Below are positions 7,366-15,823 of a stretch of DNA of 34,033 bases, piece by piece. The notes below the pieces were generated by a model. The model was not told the origin of the DNA. It was given only the letters and a program-made list of their open reading frames with translations, and did not search any database. The position numbers and the translations under genes were made by a program. The DNA is from Sphingomonas sp. Leaf242 (GTDB lineage: Bacteria; Pseudomonadota; Alphaproteobacteria; Sphingomonadales; Sphingomonadaceae): assembly GCF_001422045.1 (NCBI RefSeq), contig NZ_LMLW01000002.1, positions 2,435-36,467 of the forward strand. Direction: 5' to 3'. Position 1 is the first letter of the stretch. Each line of letters begins with the position of its first letter.

Positions 7366-7947
7366 TCATGACATCCATGTTGGAGCGACGTGCGCTTCTT
7401 GCCAATGACCTGCGCTGTCGCGAACCAGCGCTAGCACCCAACCGCCGCCTCCCCCGAACGCGCCGCTCTGTCCTCTGGTTACGAGCGCGTGCTGACCAGT
7501 TGAATCAAGTGCAGCTAATGAAACATCTACTATCAAAATATCCTGATCTTTCGCGTCGATAGTTTTCATAACTTCCGCTTTGCCAAACCGAACGCGACGA
7601 TTTTTTAGAAATGTGCGAACTGATAGACAGTTAACAACCGCACTGTAACGCGTATAATTACCGTTTATAAACTCCGACATCATGCCTCGAGTTGGCGACG
7701 CAGTGCCGTGACCCTTTGCGTACTGACTTGAAGACCAGTCATAAACCGAGTTCGATATATCCGAGGTATGCGCACCATCCCATCCGGAAAATATCAATGG
7801 GGTATCTACGGCTTCGACCATGCTTTGAACTACAGACAACGAGGCTGCACAAGCCTTCTGAGTTGCGGCAGTCCGTAGCAACGGTAACTGATCATGCGGT
7901 GCTACTGATTGTAAGGCAGCTGCAAGAACATAGCCGAGCATTAACAT
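7366..7947 (-). CDS. Secreted protein of unknown function, 193 aa
   Basis: The start is set at the ATG at 7947, giving the signal-peptide-like MLMLGYVLAAALQSVAPHD. The longer frame up to 8109 runs through REP-like copy G and encodes Arg/His-rich filler. The mature protein has two Cys (KACAASL and VVNCLSV), a central region with SGWDGAHTSDISNSVYDWSS, and a Gly-run near the C-terminus (GAFGGGGGWVLALV) followed by a strand-like end. This end (GGGGGWxxxLVRxxxGxW) resembles the edge strand of nuclear-transport-factor-like or lipocalin-like secreted proteins, but that is only a visual impression. The Shine-Dalgarno (AGAGG) is rather far upstream. Confidence 0.6.
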   Translation of the reverse strand: MLMLGYVLAAALQSVAPHDQLPLLRTAATQKACAASLSVVQSMVEAVDTPLIFSGWDGAHTSDISNSVYDWSSSQYAKGHGTASPTRGMMSEFINGNYTRYSAVVNCLSVRTFLKNRRVRFGKAEVMKTIDAKDQDILIVDVSLAALDSTGQHALVTRGQSGAFGGGGGWVLALVRDSAGHWQEAHVAPTWMS

Positions 7948-8002
7948 GGAATCTGCCGTCCTCTTATGCCTCGACAATGGCAGCATAAACTGCAAGGCTG
8001 AA

Positions 8003-8066
8003 TATCCGCAAGTGGGGGACGCAAAATGGCCGGAATGGGAAGGAAAGCGGAACGGCAGCTTACGGG
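8003..8066 (+). repeat. REP-like repeat, copy G (forward)
   Basis: ATATCCGCAAGTGGGGGACG, then CGGAATGGGAAGGAAAGCGG, then AACGGCAGCTTACGGG. The GGAACGGCAGCT part is the same segment that supplies the last codons of two genes at 28.2-28.6 kb. Confidence 0.75.
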
Positions 8067-8286
8067 AACGCCGATGTCGATGGCCGACATAGCGCGGCAC
8101 CGCCTTCAACTACAACGATCGGAGAACGGCGAGCTATAGAGCTGATGCTGTTCTTATCTTTGCCGACTCAGCGAGCCAAGAATCGAGTGGGTCTGCAATT
8201 GCAAACGGAAAGTGGCGAGCACGACGCATGCGCACACCATAGTGTTCGTTGGCTTAGCGGCAGATCGAGTTGGCAGCAAAAAGCGA

Positions 8287-8778
8287 TTAGCGAACGTCAA
8301 CGTCTATTAGTACCCGTCGCACGCGTCCTTCGGACGTCGCGCTTTGCAAAACAATTTTGTCATGTCCATGATATCCTGCATCGGATGTATAAAAAGCCTG
8401 AACGCCATCGACTTTATGTGTGTCGCAGATAACTCGAGGGTTCGGCGCAATAAAGTTGGGATAAACTTTTTCGGTTGAGATGTCGGCATGCCCGTGATGG
8501 GGTGGGGTTACAATCTGCGCCGTTACCGTACCTGCTGATGAACAATCTGGATTGGTCAGTGTAGCGAACCATATTCTGATCTTCTCACCGGATATAGCAG
8601 CACGTGACGCATGAATATCCGAATAACCCTTGTTACTACCCTCATTCAGGCGGCGTACGAGGTAGGTCTGTCCGCTGGCCAAGGGCGGCATTAAACATGA
8701 AAACGCAATAATCAATACGGTGATATTATTGGTCTTAACTGGCTTTACTAAGCTATCCCAACCTGTGTAGCCGACCAT
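8287..8778 (-). CDS. Exported protein of unknown function, 163 aa
   Basis: An N-terminal hydrophobic segment (residues about 18-36, NITVLIIAFSCLMPPLASGQ) with an ASGQ-type cleavage site follows an unusually long polar leader of 17 residues, so the true start may be internal. The mature part is beta-rich, with a pair of Cys (NPDCSSAGTV and VICDTHKV). It ends in a segment typical of Ig-like or cadherin-like exported domains (YHGHDKIVLQ then RVRRVLIDVDVR). AAGG lies upstream of the ATG at 8778. Function unknown. Confidence 0.6.
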   Translation of the reverse strand: MVGYTGWDSLVKPVKTNNITVLIIAFSCLMPPLASGQTYLVRRLNEGSNKGYSDIHASRAAISGEKIRIWFATLTNPDCSSAGTVTAQIVTPPHHGHADISTEKVYPNFIAPNPRVICDTHKVDGVQAFYTSDAGYHGHDKIVLQSATSEGRVRRVLIDVDVR

Positions 8779-8960
8779 GTCCGTTACCTTCAGTACGAAA
8801 ACTTATTAAAATTACCCCCTTAATTATGTTGAAGTTTGCTTACAGTTTGCTGACAGCTGGCGCTCCTGACAAAAGATTCTCGGGTCTTGTACCCAAAATC
8901 GCTGAGTCCAAACTTTGATGCTGGAACGGATGTCCGCTTTTGAGCGCGCATGATGCCCAT

Positions 8961-9028
8961 CGGAACGTCCATTCTTGGGCGAAGCGGAATGTTCGGAATG
9001 GCAGGAATCCGGACCGGCAGCTTTCAGG
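8961..9028 (+). repeat. REP-like repeat, copy H (forward)
   Basis: GGAACGTCCATTCTTGGGCG, then AAGCGGAATGTTCGGAATGG, then CCGGACCGGCAGCTTTCAGG. It is the last forward copy before the nine-gene block. Confidence 0.7.
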
Positions 9029-9359
9029 CGCTTCCAGCGCGGTAACGCATTTTTGTTCATCTACCGGGCAGGGCGGCGGTTGATGCTTACGGGTGGAAAA
9101 ACGGACGCGCCATTGTCACACGCCGAGCAGCAAAAAAGCAGACGTTCCGTCCCGAAATCGCCTGATGACGGCTAGGCAAAGTCTACTACGGGGCGAGCCC
9201 GGCCGCCGCCTTTGCTTTTGCTTCATCAGCGTATTGATCAAACCGCCTGTGATAGCCCCATAAGCCGCGTGCCTGATGCCTTTGGCAAGGACGCGAACGA
9301 CGTGGGAGATTGGGTTTCCCGATTCTTCCTATTGAGTGTCGTTTTCGAAAAGGGCGGTA
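9029..9359. other. Gap downstream of the nine-gene block, with a possible gene fragment
   Basis: No intact gene is supported. On the minus strand one frame ending at a TAG at 9186-9188 reads GLWGYHRRFDQYADEAKAKA followed by AAGLAP. This has protein-like composition and could be the C-terminal scrap of a decayed gene; I cannot name it. No clear hairpin-plus-T-run terminator was found for the block upstream on this strand. Confidence 0.4.
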
Positions 9360-12300
9360 TCACGCTGCGAGCAGCGCGCTTCCTATGGCGCAGCCCCCGA
9401 TCGCCTGCAGCGTCGCCATGATCGCGGCCGCTTCGGCGGAGCTGAGCCCGAACAGCTTGATAAGGGCGCTTTCCAGATCCTCAATGCCCTTGATCAAGCC
9501 CTGCCAGACCGCAAGCGCCCAGGTCTTCGCATCCGCGAAGAACGCGAGCAGCAGCGTCTCAAGCTCGGCCACGGCCATGTCTGCGAGACCGGCGATCTGG
9601 CCTGCCGTGACGTCGAGACTGAGCGTCGGGTTGAACGTTTTACCCAGGATGGACAGGTTCAGTCCGAAATGCGCCCACATCGCGCTGCCGGATACGCCGA
9701 TGTCGGCGCTCGCGGAGACCTGAAGCCCCAGGTGGATCGCCCCGAGGGCGCCGAGATCGATGGAGTCGAAGCCGAGAAATACAGACCCCTTGACCGCCAG
9801 CGCGGTGAGGCCCGTGAAACTGCCGGCGAGGCTGTAGGTGACGACCGACCCGACACCCCCGTCGATCAGGAAGGTGAAGCCGTCCTTGCTGATCGACACA
9901 TAGACGTCGCGGCGGATGCCGAGCATCGTGAGTCCGGCATCGATGATCGCATGGGGCGGCTGGAGCGGCGCGGGCAGCTGCGGCTGCGTATAGGTCGCGA
10001 TCGAGATGTCCGGCCCTGCGGTCCCGTCGGCATTGGTGAGCGAGAAAAGGGCGGCCGTGCCGATCACGACCCTGCTCATGCTGCCATCCACGGCGATACC
10101 GTTCGCCTTGTCGATGCTGATCTCGACGCTGGCGGTGAAGGTCAGGATCTTGAGCGTGGCGGCGACGAAGAAGCCCTGGTCGTACTGGACGCCGGCCAGC
10201 TTGACCGCAGCTGGCGCGAGGTAGAGCTGCGGGTCGAGCGTCACCACGATGCCGTTCGGCCCCGCCACCGCCGAATAATGCCGCATTTCGTAAGCGAGGT
10301 TGGTGACGAACCATTTGACGCCATTGCCGCTCGCGTCGGTACCGCCACGCGTCACCAGCACCTGCTGACTGCTGGTGGGCAGCGTCACACCCGCCGCGCC
10401 GAACGCTTTCGACACCGTGGCGAGGTCCAGCGTGTCGAGCGCGGTGCCCACGCTGGAGGGGATGGTGAACGCTGCAGTGCCGGCCAGCCCGATCTGGCCG
10501 AGCAACGCGGCCAGTTCGGGCGGCACGTCCCCGCCGGCGAACGTGTCCGCCACGTCGGCGAGCGTAAGGTCGCTCACCGACCCCGCGAGCAGCGACTGCG
10601 CAGGATCCTCGCTATTGAAGAAGACGGCGAGCGACGAGTTGAAGCCGCCCACGGTCATCGCTCCGGCGATGCCGAAGGATGGGATCCCTTCCCAGTCGCA
10701 GCCGATGACGAGCGCAAGATTGGCGAGCGTGATGCCGTCGAACGTGATCGTCCCGCGCATGCCGCCACTGAACAGCACGCCATTGGGGAATACCGCGAGC
10801 GTGACCAGCCACGTCTGCGTCTCGCCCCCGATCTGCGTCACCATGGTTGCGTCGAGGAACAGGCTCACATCGCCATTGCTGACCCGCCCGCCGAACGCAC
10901 CCGCAATCGGCATGCCGCACAGGCTGGTCGCGACATGCACGGCCAGCGCGCTGTTCTGCGCCGGGTTCACACCGATCTGGAGCACGATGTCGAGCATGGG
11001 CTCGAGGCCGAGCAGGTCCTGAAGCAGCTTCTGGTCGTCCGCGCCCGTATTCAGCGTCCAGGTGCCGTGGACGTTGAGGCCCGCGATGATCCCCCCAACT
11101 GCGCCGAGCTGGACGCCGCTGCCGGCCGGCACGCTGGGACTGGGGAAGCTGGATGCGGGCAGGAACTGGAACGCGGCATCGTCATAGGATGCGACCACGA
11201 GCTGCAGTTCGGATAGGGAGAAGATCGACTGCAAGGTCGACAGACCCGACAGGCCGGGAAGCGCGGAGAGGTCCGGATGCTGGAGGTCTAGGCCGAAGGC
11301 GAAGCCCCAGCTGCCGCTGCTGCGATTGACGTCCAGTCCGACGATACCTGTCTCGTCCACCGTCGTAACCAGCGAAAGACGAAGGTCTTCGCCGCTCTTC
11401 TGGATCATGGCCACCGAGTTGGTGAGCGTGATCTCGAACCCGTCCGGAATGAAGGACAGGCTGCTGCCGGTCAGTTGCCGGGCGAGCGTGACCAATCCGA
11501 CCTCGTCGATGCCGCCCTGGAACAGGAAGTCGCCGGGTGTCTGGTAGCTGAAGGCGAGGCTCCCGCCGCCGATCGCGATCCGCCCGCCAAAGCTGCCGCT
11601 CGCACTGCCGGCGGCCGGCTTGACGATGCTCGCCTCGACGTCCGAGATGGTGAGCGGCACGGGACCGAGGTCGATGGTCCAGGGATTGGGATCGGCGGCA
11701 AGACCGATCCTGAAGCCGATGCCGCCGCTGGTGTCGGCGGCGAACTCCATCGTATCGACGCTGAGCGCGGGTATGTCGGCCGGGAGGGACAGGTCTGCCC
11801 GCGCGGCCACCGCGGCAAGGTTGATGGCGATCGGGCCGGCGAGCGCGGCCGTCGCCGCTCCGCTGGTCAGGTCCAGGTCGATGTGGAAGGGCGCGTCGAA
11901 CACCGTCACGTCGCCGCCGATCGTCACCGACACGCCCCGATTGGCGCCGAACGGATCGACCATGGTAAAGCTCGACACCAAACTGTCGATCGTGAAGCCA
12001 GGCAGGACCTGCGTATCGAGATGCGGGATGCCGACCGCGATCGAGATCGCGCCGACTCTCATCGACTGGCCAACCGTGACGGACACGGCCTCCAGGCTGA
12101 GCTGGCCGAGCGTCGAGGATAGCTTCTGTTGCACGTCGCTGGGCAGAAAACCGGCAAGATCGCTGCCGCCGGCCGCGTCGATCAGGTCCTCCAGCTTCTG
12201 GAAGGTCACGCCCTCGAAGACGCCGGTCAGCGTCATCTGGCCGGGCGCGAGCACGCCCAGGAGGTTGATGTCGGCGCTGATCGATGCGCTGGGGATCGTG

Positions 12301-13097
12301 ATCTTCGCGGTGCCCGCCGCGACCGGCGCATAGCTAGGGTTGGCGGCCATCCAGGCGGCATCGGTGGGCGAATAGATGTTGAGCCCGACGCCATCGATGC
12401 GGAGCGCCGTGCCCAGCGTCGTGCCGCCGATCGGCGAGGACAGCATGATGCCCGGCACCGGCCAGCTTGCCTGCCACGGCAGTTCGGGAAGCGGTTGATC
12501 GGGCAGCGCCGGCACCTTCTGCCCGGCGAGCGGCAGCAGCACCGGTCCCGAAACGGGCAGTTGCAGGGTGTCGGGGGGCAGCAGCGTCCCGACCAGCCCC
12601 AGGAGCTGCATCGGTGCCAGCGACGCGGCGAAACCGAGACCCATGGCGAGTGGCGCGCCGGTCACCGGATCGGCGGCGCCCGACAGCGTATTGATGGTAA
12701 AGGCACCACCGGCGATCGGCAGGCGGTCGAGCAGGCCTGCACCCCCGTCATCGCTGCGCGCGCCGGCGTTGAACGGCGGCAGGTTGGGGAAGCTGTTCGA
12801 GAAGTGCCAGATATATGGCGCCGTCGCGGGCGGTGCGAAGCGGGCCGTGATCGTGGGACCATTCGCGCCCGGCTGTGCCGTGACGGTCGCCGCGACGTTG
12901 ACCGCGTTCAGCAGGGCGGTGGTACCGACCACCGTCACGACGTTACCGTCCGTGCTCCGCTCCGCCCCGTGCACGACGATCGGCGCGCCGTCGGTGACGC
13001 GCATCAGCGTGTCCTGAAACAGCGCGCCGAAGTCGGTCGGACCCAGCGTCAATATGCCGTCGGCGACGGGAAGAAGTCCGCTGTCTTGGAGTGTCAC
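9360..13097 (-). CDS. Giant beta-rich protein of the nine-gene block, 1245 aa
   Basis: The last and largest gene of the block. It starts at a GTG (13097) with AGGAGAG 7-8 nt upstream, 30 bp after the EEP-protein gene. The sequence is almost entirely alternating hydrophobic/polar strands with many Gly, Ala, Ser, Thr and Leu residues, few charges and only three Cys. Repeating strand pairs are visible (for example WTIDLGPVPLTISDVEASI), which suggests a long beta-scaffold able to shield lipid or other apolar ligands. A helical stretch near the C-terminus (about 1160-1225) contains DAKTWALAVWQGLIKGIEDL. The final residues IGGCAIGSALLAA closely match the end of the 318-aa protein that opens the block. 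There is no signal peptide and no typical TM helix. I do not recognise a named family. The plus-strand frames opposite it are shadows. Confidence 0.85.
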   Translation of the reverse strand: MTLQDSGLLPVADGILTLGPTDFGALFQDTLMRVTDGAPIVVHGAERSTDGNVVTVVGTTALLNAVNVAATVTAQPGANGPTITARFAPPATAPYIWHFSNSFPNLPPFNAGARSDDGGAGLLDRLPIAGGAFTINTLSGAADPVTGAPLAMGLGFAASLAPMQLLGLVGTLLPPDTLQLPVSGPVLLPLAGQKVPALPDQPLPELPWQASWPVPGIMLSSPIGGTTLGTALRIDGVGLNIYSPTDAAWMAANPSYAPVAAGTAKITIPSASISADINLLGVLAPGQMTLTGVFEGVTFQKLEDLIDAAGGSDLAGFLPSDVQQKLSSTLGQLSLEAVSVTVGQSMRVGAISIAVGIPHLDTQVLPGFTIDSLVSSFTMVDPFGANRGVSVTIGGDVTVFDAPFHIDLDLTSGAATAALAGPIAINLAAVAARADLSLPADIPALSVDTMEFAADTSGGIGFRIGLAADPNPWTIDLGPVPLTISDVEASIVKPAAGSASGSFGGRIAIGGGSLAFSYQTPGDFLFQGGIDEVGLVTLARQLTGSSLSFIPDGFEITLTNSVAMIQKSGEDLRLSLVTTVDETGIVGLDVNRSSGSWGFAFGLDLQHPDLSALPGLSGLSTLQSIFSLSELQLVVASYDDAAFQFLPASSFPSPSVPAGSGVQLGAVGGIIAGLNVHGTWTLNTGADDQKLLQDLLGLEPMLDIVLQIGVNPAQNSALAVHVATSLCGMPIAGAFGGRVSNGDVSLFLDATMVTQIGGETQTWLVTLAVFPNGVLFSGGMRGTITFDGITLANLALVIGCDWEGIPSFGIAGAMTVGGFNSSLAVFFNSEDPAQSLLAGSVSDLTLADVADTFAGGDVPPELAALLGQIGLAGTAAFTIPSSVGTALDTLDLATVSKAFGAAGVTLPTSSQQVLVTRGGTDASGNGVKWFVTNLAYEMRHYSAVAGPNGIVVTLDPQLYLAPAAVKLAGVQYDQGFFVAATLKILTFTASVEISIDKANGIAVDGSMSRVVIGTAALFSLTNADGTAGPDISIATYTQPQLPAPLQPPHAIIDAGLTMLGIRRDVYVSISKDGFTFLIDGGVGSVVTYSLAGSFTGLTALAVKGSVFLGFDSIDLGALGAIHLGLQVSASADIGVSGSAMWAHFGLNLSILGKTFNPTLSLDVTAGQIAGLADMAVAELETLLLAFFADAKTWALAVWQGLIKGIEDLESALIKLFGLSSAEAAAIMATLQAIGGCAIGSALLAA

Positions 13098-13127
13098 GGG
13101 CCGCTCTCCTATGCGAAATCGAGTCTG

Positions 13128-13970
13128 TCAGCTGATCCGCAGCCGAATTCCGGCATGATCGGACGCGAGCGGAATCCGGCTTTCGAGTCGCACCGTCGCC
13201 CAGGCCTCGGGAATATGGGTGACGTCGTTTGCTAGCCAGAAATCATAGGGGTTTGCGGCGGTCGTGTTGATGTAGGCGCCAGCCGCACCGGCCCTGGCCG
13301 CCCGGAACGGCATGCCGCGAAGATTCCCGTCTCGCCCGCGCTTGGTGCCGGCAAATCGTGGCCGGATATTATAGTCGCCGCCCGCAAACACCGGCGCATT
13401 GACGTAGTTGCCGCCCAACGCAGCGCGGATCGCATCGGCGGAGAGCGGCATGCCGTTGAACCCGCGCGACCGATCGCCCAGGCCATACATATTGTGCATG
13501 AACATGATGATCACTTCGTTGCCGCCCGTGGTGCCGGCGATAAAGGCGGGGCCGCGCTGGTCGACGGCCATATAGGTCCCGTGCGGCAGGGCGATGGTGG
13601 CGGGCAGCGGCGCGGCCACGGCATTGGCCTGCCATCGCAGGTTGAGATTGTCGTAGCTGACCTGACCTGCCGCCGCGGCGGTGAAATTGGTACTGTCCCA
13701 CACGATGCCGGCATATTCGTGCATGCCGAGCGCTGTCTGCCCGACCTCCATCACGATCACGCTGTCCATCCCCGCATCCAGCGTCGTGCCGAGCGCCAGC
13801 AGCTGCCCGCGCAAGGGGGCATTCGGGTTGGTGATCTCGGTATAGCCGATCGCCAGGAAGACGTTGCCGACCGCACCGTTGATGGCGTTGAACGCACCGT
13901 TGAACGCGGCGTTGCGCACGGCCGCGCCGCCGCCGAACGTCCGCATATTCTGATGGAACAGGCTGGCCAT
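13128..13970 (-). CDS. Endonuclease/exonuclease/phosphatase (EEP)-fold protein, 280 aa
   Basis: The catalytic landmarks of the EEP superfamily (DNase I, exonuclease III, inositol phosphatases, CdtB) appear in order: N8 in FHQNMRTF, the metal-binding Glu E45 in GYTEIT, H159-N160 in FMHNMYG, D199 and N201 in AGGDYNIRPR, and the terminal S270-D271-H272 in LASDHAGI. All key residues are present, so it is probably an active Mg-dependent phosphoesterase. The substrate could be nucleic acid, a phospholipid or a phosphorylated small molecule. There is no signal peptide. The start at 13970 follows AAAGGAGC. It lies 13 bp after the 370-aa gene and 30 bp before the 1245-aa gene, so it belongs to the same transcript. 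Family assignment is by motif; the substrate is unknown. Confidence 0.75.
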   Translation of the reverse strand: MASLFHQNMRTFGGGAAVRNAAFNGAFNAINGAVGNVFLAIGYTEITNPNAPLRGQLLALGTTLDAGMDSVIVMEVGQTALGMHEYAGIVWDSTNFTAAAAGQVSYDNLNLRWQANAVAAPLPATIALPHGTYMAVDQRGPAFIAGTTGGNEVIIMFMHNMYGLGDRSRGFNGMPLSADAIRAALGGNYVNAPVFAGGDYNIRPRFAGTKRGRDGNLRGMPFRAARAGAAGAYINTTAANPYDFWLANDVTHIPEAWATVRLESRIPLASDHAGIRLRIS

Positions 13971-13983
13971 GACGTGGCTCCTT

Positions 13984-15096
13984 TCAGCTGGCGCTCGCGA
14001 TGCCGTTGCCGGTAATAAGCAGCTGGTTGCCCGCGCCCCCCACTGCCAGACTGTCCGGCGTCAGCGTGATTGTCACGCCGTCGAAGCCGCCGCTCAGCAC
14101 CGGCACCTGAAGCAACGTCTGGTCGAGTTGGCTGTTGATCGATCCCGAAATCTTGTCGCCTATCACGTCGCTGATGATCGCTTCCGTGATCGCGGCCACG
14201 AGACTGAGCCCGATATCGAACACATAGGCCAGCCAGTTGCTCGGGCTGAGGCTGACGTCGGGCGTGCTCGTGCCTGCGCTCGAAATCTTCACATTGCGGT
14301 TCGCGTCCACCGACACGTTCAACCGCGCCGTCACCGGCGAGATGCGCACGTCCCAGTCCGCCGCGCCGATGCTGTAGGTGCCGCTCAGCATGAAGGTGAG
14401 CAGAATCTGCCCGCCCGCGACCACGACATTGTAGCTGTTGAGCGTGATGTTCGCGCCGTCCGCACCATAGCTCTTGGGAACCGTGTTCCACCATTGCTGT
14501 TGCACCAGCGTCTGGACGAGCGCCTGGCCGACGAGCAGCGAATAATCGGTCGCTGGCGGCGTCATGCTGTCGTTGGACGCATTGCCGTTGATCGAGGCGG
14601 CCATGCCGAGCACGCCCGCCGCGACATCCACGGCAAAGCCGTGGAAGGCGATGTCGTCGACGATCCCCAGCGTCGGCGAGATCGAGGCCAGCAGCCCGTT
14701 AACCTGGTTGGCCACATCCGCCTGCCGCGCGTTCAGCACCGCCGCCAGGAACGCATCGCTGCTGTTAAACACCATGGACGACACCCGCAGCGACAGCGTG
14801 CCGGTCCCGTCGATGGCGGTCTTGACGAGTGCGACCGCGGTGGCGGGCGCGCTTTCGGGCGGCTTGCCGTCGGGCGTGACCGTCACGGTGAGCGCCAGGT
14901 TCATCCGGAACGTCTGCGGCCCGTCCTGCCCGGTGAAGGCGAAGACCGGCGGGCTGGTAATCGCCCAGCTGAGTGTCAGCTGCTGGTCGGGCAGGCTCTC
15001 CGTCTGCTGCAGCTTGGGGCCGACGGCGGGAAAGATCTGGACCGCTATTTTGTTCAGGCTGGCATCGCTGAGCGTCAGCTGGAAGTCGGCAGGCAT
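13984..15096 (-). CDS. Beta-rich, possibly lipid-binding (TULIP-like) protein, 370 aa
   Basis: The protein has an N-terminal helix (DASLNKIAVQIF, residues 11-22), a strand stretch with TLSWAITSPPVFAF (41-54), long beta-rich regions, and a long amphipathic helix pair near the C-terminus (AAITEAIISDVIGDKISGSI followed by NSQLDQTLLQ). Helices of this sort packing on beta-sheets are usual in TULIP-type lipid-binding proteins (BPI, P47/OrfX type), but the match is stylistic. The N-terminal pattern SLNxxxxQ followed by TLxWxI...P...F is shared with the 318-aa protein of the block. There is no signal peptide. The start at 15096 has AAGGGGAC, which overlaps the preceding stop region; the gap is 11 bp. 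Confidence 0.8.
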   Translation of the reverse strand: MPADFQLTLSDASLNKIAVQIFPAVGPKLQQTESLPDQQLTLSWAITSPPVFAFTGQDGPQTFRMNLALTVTVTPDGKPPESAPATAVALVKTAIDGTGTLSLRVSSMVFNSSDAFLAAVLNARQADVANQVNGLLASISPTLGIVDDIAFHGFAVDVAAGVLGMAASINGNASNDSMTPPATDYSLLVGQALVQTLVQQQWWNTVPKSYGADGANITLNSYNVVVAGGQILLTFMLSGTYSIGAADWDVRISPVTARLNVSVDANRNVKISSAGTSTPDVSLSPSNWLAYVFDIGLSLVAAITEAIISDVIGDKISGSINSQLDQTLLQVPVLSGGFDGVTITLTPDSLAVGGAGNQLLITGNGIASAS

Positions 15097-15107
15097 GTGG
15101 CGTCCCC

Positions 15108-15821
15108 TTATTGTGCGCCGAGCAGTGCGGCCTTGGCCTGCTGCGTGGCGATCTGCGACACTTGGTCCAGCACATCCGGCCGGTTCACATAGGCGTTCAC
15201 CTGCTCGATCAACTGCTGCTGGTTCCCGGGCTGGTTGAGCACAGTATTGATCGCGCCGTTGAACGCAGTCGGCAAATTGACCGTGATCGTCATGTTGTTG
15301 TTCGACAGATCTGGCGTGATCGTCAGATTCGTGAAATCGACCGACAACGTATTGAGATCGCCGTCCACGGCTTCCGTCACCGTGAAGGTGCCCGACAGCG
15401 ACTGGACGGCATCGATCGTCATCGCGATCGTCCCGGGCGGCATCGGCGCGCTGTTAATCGTCACGTTGAGCGCGCCTCCCGCCTGTACCTGGTTCGGCAC
15501 GTCGGCCGGTCGCTGATATTGCGGGTTGGTGTTGGGCAGCTGTGCGTCGAACGTCACCGCATCGCCATCGACGCTCACCGCGGGCTGGCCATTCGGTAAC
15601 GTCTTCACCTCGACATTGCTGAGCCCGTGAATGCCGAACTGCCGGACGGTCACGTCCAGAGTCATACCCAGTACCTGCAGCCCGCCGAGCGTGAAGCTGT
15701 CTACGGTGCGCGGGTCGAGCGCGTTTCCGCTGTCGCTATAGAGGATCTTTGCGATGTAGAAGTCGGAGGAGGGGACGAGCAGGATATTCTCGATCGCGTC
15801 GACGAGCGGATTGTCGGACAT
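15108..15821 (-). CDS. Single-module relative of the 562-aa protein, 237 aa
   Basis: This resembles one module of the 562-aa protein encoded just upstream. An N-terminal amphipathic helix (NPLVDAIENILLVPSSDFYI) is followed by beta-rich sequence and a C-terminal helical tail (FNGAINTVLNQPGNQQQLIE, then QVNAYVNRPDVLDQVSQIAT). The tail has the same 'LxxPxxxxxLxxxVNxxL' rhythm and DQ(V/L)SQIA ending as its neighbour. There is no Cys, no signal peptide and no TM segment. The start at 15821 follows CGGAGGAT, only 2 bp after the preceding stop, so the two are almost certainly cotranslated. Function unknown. Confidence 0.8.
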   Translation of the reverse strand: MSDNPLVDAIENILLVPSSDFYIAKILYSDSGNALDPRTVDSFTLGGLQVLGMTLDVTVRQFGIHGLSNVEVKTLPNGQPAVSVDGDAVTFDAQLPNTNPQYQRPADVPNQVQAGGALNVTINSAPMPPGTIAMTIDAVQSLSGTFTVTEAVDGDLNTLSVDFTNLTITPDLSNNNMTITVNLPTAFNGAINTVLNQPGNQQQLIEQVNAYVNRPDVLDQVSQIATQQAKAALLGAQ

Positions 15822-15823
15822 GG

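Noticed and set aside
8824..9060. Minus-strand frame of 78 codons
   Set aside because: It runs through REP-like copy H and has no protein-like hydrophobic core.
9336..13235. Long plus-strand open frames opposite the 1245-aa gene (for example 9336-11216, 626 codons)
   Set aside because: They are Arg/Asp/Glu/His-rich mirror products of a high-GC gene on the other strand, without good ribosome binding sites. The minus-strand protein is protein-like throughout and fits the gene chain.
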